From Cavenderia fasciculata (lineage: Eukaryota; Evosea; Eumycetozoa; Acytosteliales; Cavenderiaceae), in NCBI RefSeq assembly GCF_000203815.1, contig NW_004457737.1, positions 1,736,001-1,800,000 on the forward strand: DNA of 64,000 bases, in the 5' to 3' direction. Under the pieces are notes generated by a model, which saw only the letters and a program-made list of their open reading frames with translations, searched no databases and was not told where the DNA came from. Below are positions 36,640-45,647 of this stretch, piece after piece; the stretch's first letter is position 1, and the number at the start of each line of letters is the position of its first letter. The translations under genes and the position numbers were made by a program.

Positions 36640-36895
36640 AACCAGCTGACTTGAGAGACTCGACAAGGCACACATGAGCTTGCACTGGATACAGATGAGC
36701 TTACGCTGGACACACAAATCAGCTGACACTGGACACGATAGACGGAATCAGCTGACACTGGACACAGATGACACAGGACACAATAGACGGAATCAAATGA
36801 CACAATCAGATGACACTGGACACAGATGACATAGGCAGGACACACAATTAAGCTGACACGATAGACAGGAATGATACCTGACAGATAGTAATGGA
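36640..36895. repeat. Degenerate minisatellite (GCTGACACTGGACAC core)
   Basis: The core GCTGACACTGGACAC recurs with variations (near 36643, 36680, 36721, 36750, 36810 and 36851), commonly followed by GATAGACGGAATC or AGATGACACAGGACAC. Units are of unequal length (about 29-55 bp). It directly abuts the right arm of the H4 inverted repeat. Confidence 0.8.
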
Positions 36896-36898
36896 TTG

Positions 36899-37230
36899 GA
36901 TTAGGATAATAATAATTATGTTGGAGCAGAATATTTATTGATTATTTTTGTTTGTACAACAGTAATACCTATAGTGAATATAATTAGTAGAAGTAGTAGA
37001 AGAGAGAGAAAGAGACAAAAAAAACAATCGAATATGATTAATTTAGAATGGGTGGTGTTGATAAACACCCTTTGAGTTTGAGACACCGAAAATCTAAGCG
37101 ATTTAGGTTGGACGGCTAATGGATTTAACCATTGAAACCGTATAAGGTACGACCTTGCTTCTTAAGTGCGTAAACGACGTCCATAGCTGTTACGGTTCTA
37201 CGGTTGGCGTGTTCAGTGTAGGCAACTGAA
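36899..37230. repeat. Right arm of histone H4 inverted repeat
   Basis: This is the 3' coding end and 3' flank of the intact H4 gene, the source-like copy of the left arm at 34969-35301. The arms are about 1.6 kb apart and in opposite orientation. Confidence 0.92.
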
Positions 37231-37442
37231 TCACGGATGACATTCTCCAAGAAATGACGGAGGACGTTACGGATCTCTTCATAAATTGGGAACGAGATAC
37301 GCTTGACACCACCACGACGCGCTAAACGACGGATGGCTGGCTTGGTAATACCAAAGATGAAATCCTTCAAGGCCTTTCTATGTCTCTTGGCTCCCTTACC
37401 ACCTTTTCCACCTGTTTTTCCTCTACCAGCAGTTGATGACAT
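37125..37442 (-). CDS. Histone H4
   Basis: Intronless, 105 residues. The tail is [18 protein letters not shown] and the core contains [36 protein letters not shown] and [20 protein letters not shown], so identity is certain. It pairs with H3 in the nucleosome core. It is unusually divergent for H4: DFIFGITK replaces [25 protein letters not shown] replaces ISGLIYEETRGVLKVFL, NRRTV replaces KRKTV (positions 77 and 79 of the animal protein), and the end is YGFNG. Third positions are GC-enriched as expected for a highly expressed gene. The 3' part is duplicated in inverted orientation at 34969. Confidence 0.97.
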   Translation of the reverse strand: MSSTAGRGKTGGKGGKGAKRHRKALKDFIFGITKPAIRRLARRGGVKRISFPIYEEIRNVLRHFLENVIRDSVAYTEHANRRTVTAMDVVYALKKQGRTLYGFNG

Positions 37443-37861
37443 TGTTTGATTGATTGGTTTGAATTAAGCTTTAAATTTACTGTGAATATTAAAAATATTT
37501 AAGATATTGAATGAATATTAGATTAGTGTGTTGTCCTTTTTGGATCTAAGCTAGCTAATGTTGTAGATTATACCTTTAAAAATTTGATGTCTAAAAGATA
37601 TATTTGTTTTTGTTGTTGTGACTGAACGATTTTGTTGTATATAAACAAACCAAAACAAAAAAAAATTGAAAAAAATGTAAAAATTGGTGGGTGATTTTTT
37701 GACACATTTTAAATTGGGCGCCAAAGTAAAATAATGATTTTTCAATGATGCCAATTTGAAACGAAAAATTTTTTAAAAAAACACCACCAAATTCAAAAAT
37801 TCAAATTTTCACACAACGTACATATTTTTAATTATTTTATTTATTTATGAATATATTTTTT
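37443..37861. promoter_or_regulatory. Histone H4 upstream region
   Basis: 419 bp upstream of H4, reaching the 3' end of the next minus-strand gene. Very AT-rich with A-runs near 37661-37670 and 37771-37780. The H4 promoter must be here. I cannot point to a specific element. Confidence 0.45.
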
Positions 37862-38922
37862 TTAATCTTGAAAATTAGTAGTTTGAATATGATTTTCTTT
37901 CAAGATATCATCGATGATATTGATTTTATCAGACATCCAAGGATAGAGAAAGTTATCACCACTTGGAGGAGAGATTAGATTCTGAGCATTGAAATGCATA
38001 CGAGCATTGAGAAAACTCTTATAGTTGATCAAAGGTGTTGGACCGTTTCGATTGAATATATCTCTAAATATTTCTTCTTGTGCTTGTTTATCTTTTAGAT
38101 AACTGGTAGCTTCAACTGCCAAAAATGGTAAAATTAAATGTGTCAATCCAATTGGATATCTATATGGTAGTATTACTTGGAAAGGAAAATTAAAAAAGGT
38201 TAGAGAGAAAATATATAACATATTTCAGCTGATTTATCTGTATCTATATATATTTACATTTGCTAATAGCAATTAAAGGGAAAAAAGTAAAAGCAAAAGC
38301 TTTTGCATTTGAACTAATCATATCTTGACCAACTTTAAACTTTAGTGTTGTGTTGATAACTTCGATATTGGCATCTTCTTCATCCTTTGTAATTGGTACA
38401 ATTCTAAAATCTTCGATCAATTTCTTTCTTAGTTCCTTGTCGTTGTCAATATCTTTAAATGTTAAATGTTCAATTGTACTTGTATCATTTCTATATCTTG
38501 TCTTTGTTTCTTGATATGTTTCAAGTATCTTTTTATCTCTTTCTCCCAACTATAATAAAAAAGTAAAAAGGAGAATATTAATATATTTATTTATTTACTC
38601 AATCTCTTATTTATTTATTACTTACAGCCCAAGTATGAGGAGTTAGAACGATAGCATATTCATCAGAACCAAATTCCATTTGAGCATCATCGATTGATAG
38701 ATAAAAGTCCCATTTGTTATAGTTGGCATTGTAACCAAACTCTTTACTTTTATTGATAAAGTAATCTAATCGTTCTTTGGGCAACGACTTCATTGGTTTC
38801 TTTTGGTCTTCAACCATTGCTTTGGTACTATATTCAAATGGTGCCTTTGCAAATAATCTTACTCCCATCATTGAAGTATATACAAATAATCCTAATGCTC
38901 CTATCTTTGGTGAAACTACCAT
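37862..38922 (-). CDS. Hypothetical 300-residue protein with an N-terminal hydrophobic segment
   Basis: Three exons, 38922-38626, 38549-38258 and 38175-37862, all in phase, give about 300 residues. The start MVVSPKIGALGLFVYTSMMG looks like a signal anchor. A moderately hydrophobic region (AKAFAFTFFPLIAISK, then LPYRYPIGLTHLILPFLAVE) spans the second intron near residues 182-220. The C-terminal part has YKSFLNARMHFNAQNL and ends HIQTTNFQD. I recognise no family. It could be a mitochondrial or ER membrane protein. Consistent splicing across two introns makes it a real gene. Confidence 0.7.
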
Positions 38923-39118
38923 CTTATAATATTATATAATATATAACTACACACAACTAGTTATCGTAATGATCATATGATATGATTTTCAAAAGAGAAA
39001 AGAGAGATTAATTAAGAAGTTTTTTTTCGTTTAGTGTTCTTGAACATCATCATCATTGTGTGTGTAAAGAGAGTTATATAATATTAATCAATGTTTAACT
39101 TTTTTTTATTTGTTTTAG

Positions 39119-39150
39119 ATATCTATCTATCTATCTATCTATCGATCTAT
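39119..39150. repeat. ATCT tetranucleotide microsatellite
   Basis: About seven to eight ATCT units with one interruption (ATCG), immediately upstream of the ncRNA candidate. Confidence 0.85.
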
Positions 39151-39177
39151 TCATGTCATATGAATTAATTAAAACCC

Positions 39178-39268
39178 AACGGTGCTCCACCAGAGAAACT
39201 ATGATTCACCGAACATTGGGGACAGTGGTGCAAGAGGTGGATGTCACCTCACACCACCGAAGCACGTT
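39178..39268 (+). ncRNA. Candidate structured Pol III-type small RNA (unknown family)
   Basis: A compact, comparatively GC-rich block in AT-rich spacer. Its ends pair: AACGGTGCT (39178-39186) with AGCACGTT (39261-39268), 8 bp with one bulged G. Inside, GAGGTG (39234-39239) pairs with CACCTC (39245-39250) over a 5-nt loop, and CACC (39188-39191) can pair with GGTG (39227-39230), suggesting a three-way junction. A run of 13 T follows at 39272-39284, a fitting Pol III stop for plus-strand transcription. No A or B box of a tRNA is evident, and I could not match it to U1-U6, 5S, SRP, RNase P or class I RNAs from memory. Confidence 0.45.
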
Positions 39269-39388
39269 AAATTTTTTTTTTTTTAAAAAACACAAAAACA
39301 TGATCATTACTTCTTAATCTCTTTTGTTGTTGTTATTTGTATTTGTACATTTTTATACCTGTTTTATATATATATATTAATATTAATA

Positions 39389-40225
39389 ATGAGAGAAGAA
39401 GAAAACGATTATTTATTCAAGAGTATGTTGTTGTTATTATTTTACCCTCTTTTCTCTATTCCCTTTTCTTCTTATCTAATCTTATTCTTCTTTTCTTTAT
39501 AGTTGTAATAATTGGAGATTCAGCAGTAGGTAAATCAAACCTATTAAATAGATTTACAAGAAATGAATTTACAGAAAAGACCAAAGCAACGATTGGTGTA
39601 GATTTTGGAACCAAATCGATAGAGATTGAGGGTAAAGTAATCACTGCTCAATGTTGGGATACAGCAGGACAAGAAAGATTCAGAGCAGTTACAAGTGGTT
39701 ATTATCGTGGAGCACTTGGAGCAATGATTGTATACGATATCACCTCCAAGATTAGTTTTAAAAATGTAACAAGATGGTTAAATGAACTTAGAGAAATGGC
39801 CGAACCAGACATTCTAGTCATGATGGTTGGTAACAAATCTGATCTAGAATCTTCAAGAGAGGTTTCAACAAGAGAAGCTCAATCTTTTGCTGAAGCAAAC
39901 AAAATCTCTTTTCTTGAAACTTCTGCTTTAAATTCTACAAATGTTAATCTTTCTTTTGAAAAATTATTAACTGGTAAGAAATTGTAGAAAAAAATAGAAA
40001 AAAAGAATATAATAATAATATTTCTTTTTTTTATTTTTTTATTTTTTATTTATTTATTTTTTAGATATTTATAATCAATTTGGACAAAAGAAAGCTCAAG
40101 TTGTAATGGACGATGGACAAGAATGGTTAAAACCAACTCAAAGTGGTCAAAAGATTACACCATTAAACGAAGCTCCTGTCAATGTTACTTCTACTCATCA
40201 AGAACCAAAAAAAGGTTGTTGTTAA
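39389..40225 (+). CDS. Rab GTPase, Rab11-like
   Basis: Three exons, 39389-39422, 39503-39973 and 40065-40225, give about 221 residues. All G motifs are intact: [11 protein letters not shown] (P loop), TIGVDFGTK (switch I), WDTAGQERF (switch II with catalytic Gln), NKSDL and ETSAL. The start [18 protein letters not shown] and the FTRNEF segment place it in the Rab11 clade. It ends KKGCC, a double-geranylgeranylation motif. Rab11 proteins run recycling-endosome traffic and, in Dictyostelium, contractile-vacuole traffic. The first exon is only 34 nt, so the true start is easily missed. Confidence 0.92.
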
Positions 40226-40508
40226 AAAAAACATTAACAATCACAAACAAAACAAAACAAAATAATACTATCACTACATTAACCTGTTATAATTATTTAT
40301 ATAAAATCAATATTATTACTTCTCTCTCTCCTCTTGTCACAACCACCATTGCTACTTTTACTAATCCTCTACATTTTTTTTAAAATAATAATAAATGATA
40401 ACCTCTATCATCTTTTGTTTTCCTGAATATGCGATCCAGGAAATAATTCTATAATAATATCTATAATATTTTATTTATTTTAATTTGTATTTACAATTTA
40501 TGTTTTAT
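40226..40508. other. Convergent intergenic spacer with a short hairpin
   Basis: 283 bp between the 3' ends of the Rab and kleisin genes. It contains the inverted repeat TTTCCTG...CAGGAAA (40419-40443, 7-bp stem with an 11-nt loop). Nothing else is recognised. Confidence 0.5.
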
Positions 40509-43273
40509 TTATTTTTTGGTTTGATAGGGAGAATCTAAATCATCATCAAATTCTCTATTAAAATGTAGAGTATTATCAAATGTATTTGTTTTCTTTATAG
40601 AGATATCTTGATAGGGTTCAGTTTGTTCAACTTGAACCAAACCTTTGGTGGTGAGGACAAGTATTTCATAAAAACTACCTGCGACTGCCATTCTTGTTTG
40701 TTTTTTACCTTCAACCATTTTGAAAAAATCAATGGTAGATGTATGATTTACATTGTAGTAATTGTCTAGTACCTTGTGCATCGATGCAGTACGAGGTGTC
40801 CAAGATCCAATACCAGGTGCAAGTGGTGTTTTGCTAGATTGGGGCGTTTGCATTTGTTCAATAGGAGAAAATGGTGGTGGCTCATCAAATCCTCCACCAA
40901 CTCCACCAAAATCACCATCACCAGGATAATCTTCAACTTGTGGAATTTGATTATCATCATTATCATTATTTTTAAAAATGTCAGTTGGAAAGACTAAACT
41001 CTCTTCTGAGGAATGAGAAGATTTGGTTGGTGAACGTTTGAGGGTATTCAAGATTTGATCCCATTCTGAACTAATGTCACCTAGAATTTCATCTTGTTTG
41101 TCTTTGGGTACTGCATCAAATTTACGACGTTTGGTTGGACTAATACCCAATTCCTCTTCAATGTGTCCTTGTACCTTGGAGAGAATCACTTGTTCTTTTA
41201 GATCAAAAGAGTCTAGTGTAATGTTCATGTCACGACTCTTGGGGAGACCCAATCCTTCGCAAACACGATCGTCGGTAAAATTGTTGGTTGCATCTTGACG
41301 ATAGTTTTGGAGGGCCTTGTGGACTTTGGAGGTTTTGAGATAGTCCATCAATTTGGCGTCTTCATCAATCAGTACAACTGGATATTTGGTTTGGATAATG
41401 TCACGGAAATGACTTAGAATCTTGTTGGACATGGTTTGACGAATGGGTGCTAGGAGAGAGTGTTTGAGTCCCTTGGATTGTTGAATTCTAGCTTTGAATG
41501 TTTGTGGTTGACTGGCGAGTTGATCACGACTAGTTACCAAGTCTTGCGGACGTCTACGATGAACACGAATCTTTGTTTCTAATCTTGCCAATCTTAATCT
41601 AGCTGGTGTATTTAGTTGAGCCAAAGTAGTAGTTGTAGTAGTAACAAGTGTTGGATCTAAATGAATAAATGGTACTGCTCCTTTTTTGGTGTTAATGGTG
41701 CATCAATTGGTACTTTTCCATCATCTTCTAGAGTGTCTTGTTCTTGATTTTCTTTTTCTTTTTCCTTTTCTTCATCTTCTTCTTGAAATGAAGGTAAAGG
41801 AATATCATCTTGACCACCAAAACCACCATCATCCATTGGTTGATCTCTTTCACCACCAATTGATTCATCCAAAAATTTGATTGGTTTATCATTATCTTCA
41901 GCCAATAAAAGATCGTCTTCTTCTTCTTGACCTCTTTTGGAAAGTGATTCTTGTTCTTCACTCATGGAATAATCCATATTTTTAAATACAGAGTTTGGAT
42001 CAAACTCTACTTCATCGGCCTTGAAATCAAATGAACTTTGATTAAGAGATGATTCATCGTCCTCTTCTCCTTGTTCTTTTCTTTGGGTATCTTGAAACTT
42101 GCCCATCAAATCACCTATTGATCCATCACTACTATCTTCATCAAGTGACATTGATACATCCTTTACATGTGGTTTTGATTTTCTTGGTGTAACAGATAAT
42201 GCTGGTCTCTCTGCTCCTCTCATTACTACTTCATCTGGATGAAAATCTTTCATCCATACAGAAAATTCAGATTCTTGTGGTGATAATGTACTAATAAAAA
42301 AAATAAAAAAAGAAATAAATTAATAATCTTATTTATATATATATATTTTTTTATATATTTACGCATTAAGTCTAGCAATTTCACCTTCAACTTGTTCATC
42401 TGCATCTTTATCTCTTTCACCATCCATAATAGATGAAGGAGTTAATACTTCTTCTTCTTCTTCCTCTTCTTCATTGACAGTTGGTTCATCCAAAAGAGTA
42501 GAATCTACAGGAGCAGGTTTTTTTCCTTTTACTGGAGTTGGAAAAGCAATCACTGTATCTTGGCCTCCTTGTTTACCCATTTCTTGTTCATAAAGTTCTT
42601 GAAATTTTTTAGATTCATAAAATTTATCAACTACCAAACTAAATAGGAATAGAAATTGATTAATATACATATAGGTATATTTATATTTTACTATATAATT
42701 TTACATACTCATCCAATTTTGTAATACCACGTAGATATTCATCAATTTGTTGAGTGATTGTACTTGGTTTTGGTTGAGCAATAACAAGTGCTTCTTCATC
42801 TTCTTTTGTTTGTGTCAATGTAATACCTGCCGATGCTGATTTCGTTGTTGTAATCTGATAAAAAGAAAAGAGAGAGTGTGAGATTGAGGTTACAATGTTT
42901 ATATATATATATATTTCTATACATACAGTTTTAATTCTAACTACAGCTTCATTACAATCATCAGATAGATATTTAACCTTTTTAGAAAAGATACGAACCA
43001 CACCAAGTAAAAGATGAGATGTCATACGAAGAGCCATTGGAAGATGTGGATGTAGAATTTTATCTTGAAAGAAAGAAATATCACAGAGAGAGAGATTTTA
43101 ATTATTAGTTTGATCATAGTCGAGTCGTTTATACTCTACTTTTACATACAAATAGATCTAGGGATATTAGTTTTAAAGATTGAATTCTTTGTTATTTTCT
43201 TGTCCCAATGACCAGCAAGCCAGATCCTACTCAGAGGACCTCTCTTTTGTAATACAATCTGTGAAAAGAACAT
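40509..43273 (-). CDS. rad21: Rad21/Scc1-type cohesin kleisin (one apparent frameshift)
   Basis: Exons 43273-43150, 43063-42927, 42854-42709, 42638-42363 and 42290-40509, about 819 residues if one base is restored. The N-terminal domain is clear: MFFSQIVLQKRGPLSRIWLA, HWDKKITKNSIF, then MALRMTSHLLLGVVRIFSKK and DDCNEAVVRIK, the part that binds the Smc3 neck. The acidic middle is typical of a kleisin linker. The C-terminal winged helix (TRMAVAGSFYEILVLTTKG, TEPYQDISI) binds the Smc1 head. Rad21/Scc1 closes the cohesin ring and is cut by separase; mitotic versus meiotic (Rec8) identity is not settled. In the last exon the frame shifts by one base at the six-T run 41682-41687 (plus strand), which breaks the frame as given. 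Confidence 0.87.
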
Positions 43274-44518
43274 CTTGACGAGATTCGACTAGTAGTTGAT
43301 AATAATAAATATTTATTACTACACCACCTAACCCAACAACAAACACAGAATAAGAATAACCGTCTATCAGTCTATTTTCTTCTTCTCGTGTTTCGTAGAT
43401 TGTATCTATAGATACAAATATGATGATATAGATATGTAGAAATAGAACTATTACTTTTTTTGAAAATGAATCCGTTGAAGTCTTTATAAAAAAAAAAAAA
43501 AATTTACCACGAACCATTGAAAAAGGCGCCAAACCAAGCTTGTAGTAATCACTAGCGATATATTTTCTTTACTGTTCATTTTATCTTGTCTCTATCTCTA
43601 TATATATATTTATATATATATATAATATATTTTTCATAATTTCACAAAGTTTGAAATCTTCATTTTTACCAGTTTATCTGGATACTGGGTATATATATGT
43701 TTATATATATATATAACCTCCCTTTTGGTGGTTGGGGTATATACAACTAATTTTGATTCATTTTGAACAAGAGGGGCTCCTCCTCCTCCTTTTGAGACTA
43801 CATTATAAAGTTGGCAAGTTCACAACCCTACCAATATTGGTACCCCCACATATATACATATGTCTTGCTGTGTGAAAAAGAATTATTATTTAGTTTAGTT
43901 TGTCTAGACTTATTATTTGATTAATTATCATTTATTTATTTATTTTTCAATCAATGGATACAGAAGCATATTGCATCGTTTTATTATATGTAAGACTATC
44001 AATTCAAAAGGACTGATTCAATCTTTCATCTATCTTGTATTAATATAACACTACCCTCTACCTCTCTCTCTCTCTTTAGTTTGGTTATGTTTTAAGTGTG
44101 ATTTATAATGTTTGTCGTCGTCAAGACTCTTTAAAAGGTTAGAGAGAGATACCAAATAGCGATTCCAAATATTATCTGTTATTTCCCAATTCAATCAATA
44201 AAGGACAGGTTGTTCGTTGCCTTCAATTTGTTTTGGGCAAAAGATTTTTTTTTTACAAAAATTGTTTCAAAGACCCTTTTGATCGCTGAAAACTCTTTAA
44301 TTTGTTTATTCATCAATCCTTTATACACGTCTATTTAATCAATCATTTAACTTTTATATCTTATCTCTTTTATCTCTTTTATTCCCACATACGCACTTTT
44401 TTTTTTAAAAGCAATAGAGAAAGAAAAGAGTTAACACATTTTTTTTTATTTGTTTTTTTTTATTCTACAACAACTACAAATATATATAATACTACTACTA
44501 TACTTATACAATACAACA
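43274..44518. other. Divergent intergenic spacer
   Basis: About 1.25 kb between two start codons. It has a T/A-rich block with TATATA runs (43590-43630, 43690-43715), an A-run (43485-43500) and otherwise no recognisable coding or RNA feature. Both promoters lie here. Confidence 0.5.
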
Positions 44519-45553
44519 ATGGAAACATTAGAAAATAATAAGATGTTATCTTCATCTTCATCTTCATCTTCATCTCCATCATCTTTACCAATAGATGAAA
44601 GAACAAAACAAATAAGTGAAGCATTTCAATTGATTGTTGGAGTATTTAAAGAATGTATTACTAGAATCGATGATGGTAGTGCAAAGGATGTGATTGATCT
44701 TTTCAAAGGTTATGTACCAGATGAAAAGTATGCAACCCTAAAGGAAGAGTACAACAGAGAAAGGTTAGAGATGGAGAATAGACAAGCGGTCAATCAACAG
44801 ATGGCCGAGCACAGTTTTGAGAATTTTCTAACTTCAAATGTGGTGGCTGCCAAGCTTACCAAGATGGTAGCTCGTAAGATTCCAAGTCAAGTACCACCTT
44901 TTTTGGGATTAACAGGTAATCAAGCTGCATCATATGCAACACCTGCTGCATCTAGAGAGTCTGCTGCCAACAATAGCGGTAGCCATGGTGGACAAAAAAA
45001 GAGACACCACCACGAAAAGGATGTATTTGGTATGAATTGGAACTCCATCATCAAGATGGCTTCAACTCTTTCACTCGATCAAGTAAAGTCAATGCTCAAT
45101 ATGTTGGTCATGGTCATTAGTCACATGCCAATCCCTGTCATTCTTCGTGAATTCCAAAAATACAGAATCCTCATCTCTGTCTTTTTCGATCTCATCACTG
45201 CCATTGTCAAATTGGATCCTCGTTACCTCGCCACTTCAATCGTTGTTTCTGTTCTTTCTGTAATGTCTTTTATGAACAAAAAAGATAAGAATTTAAATGC
45301 TGGTAAAGAAAGAAAGAAAGAAAAGAAAGTATTATTTAATTTTATCCTTTTTACTTATTATTATTTTCTTTTTTTAGCATTAAATGTAGCAAAATATTTC
45401 CATGGAGTTGGAGCTAAAAAGAAATTTGCATTATTTAGATTATCAACATTGGTTTTAAATCTTTCATATCTTTTTAAAATTATTAATCCACCTCCAATTA
45501 CTCCAAGTGATTTATATTCTTTAGGTAAAGCTTATTTAACTTCAAAACTTTAA
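44519..45553 (+). CDS. Hypothetical 319-residue protein, possibly membrane-associated
   Basis: Two exons, 44519-45302 and 45378-45553. The start METLENNKML follows an A/C-rich leader and precedes a Ser run. Residues about 25-105 look helical and charged (ERTKQISEAFQLIVGVFKEC, YATLKEEYNRERLEMENRQ). A basic His/Lys patch (KKRHHHEK) precedes hydrophobic helices MLNMLVMVISHMPIPVIL and SIVVSVLSVMSFMN. The C-terminus ALFRLSTLVLNLSYLFKI is amphipathic. I recognise no family. The 75-nt intron is a multiple of three and free of stops, so unspliced mRNA would also encode a full protein. Confidence 0.7.
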   Translation: METLENNKMLSSSSSSSSSPSSLPIDERTKQISEAFQLIVGVFKECITRIDDGSAKDVIDLFKGYVPDEKYATLKEEYNRERLEMENRQAVNQQMAEHSFENFLTSNVVAAKLTKMVARKIPSQVPPFLGLTGNQAASYATPAASRESAANNSGSHGGQKKRHHHEKDVFGMNWNSIIKMASTLSLDQVKSMLNMLVMVISHMPIPVILREFQKYRILISVFFDLITAIVKLDPRYLATSIVVSVLSVMSFMNKKDKNLNAGKERKKEKKVLFNFILFTYYYFLFLALNVAKYFHGVGAKKKFALFRLSTLVLNLSYLFKIINPPPITPSDLYSLGKAYLTSKL

Positions 45554-45647
45554 AATAAACAAATAAAAGTATTATTATTATTATTTTGTTTTAAAAATAT
45601 TATTTATTTGATTGAAAGAGATTTTGTTTAATTTGTGTTAATTTGTG

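Noticed and set aside
36594-36845. Minus-strand Cys/Val/Ser-rich frame
   Set aside because: Produced by the GACAC minisatellite. Repeated peptides reflect the DNA repeat.
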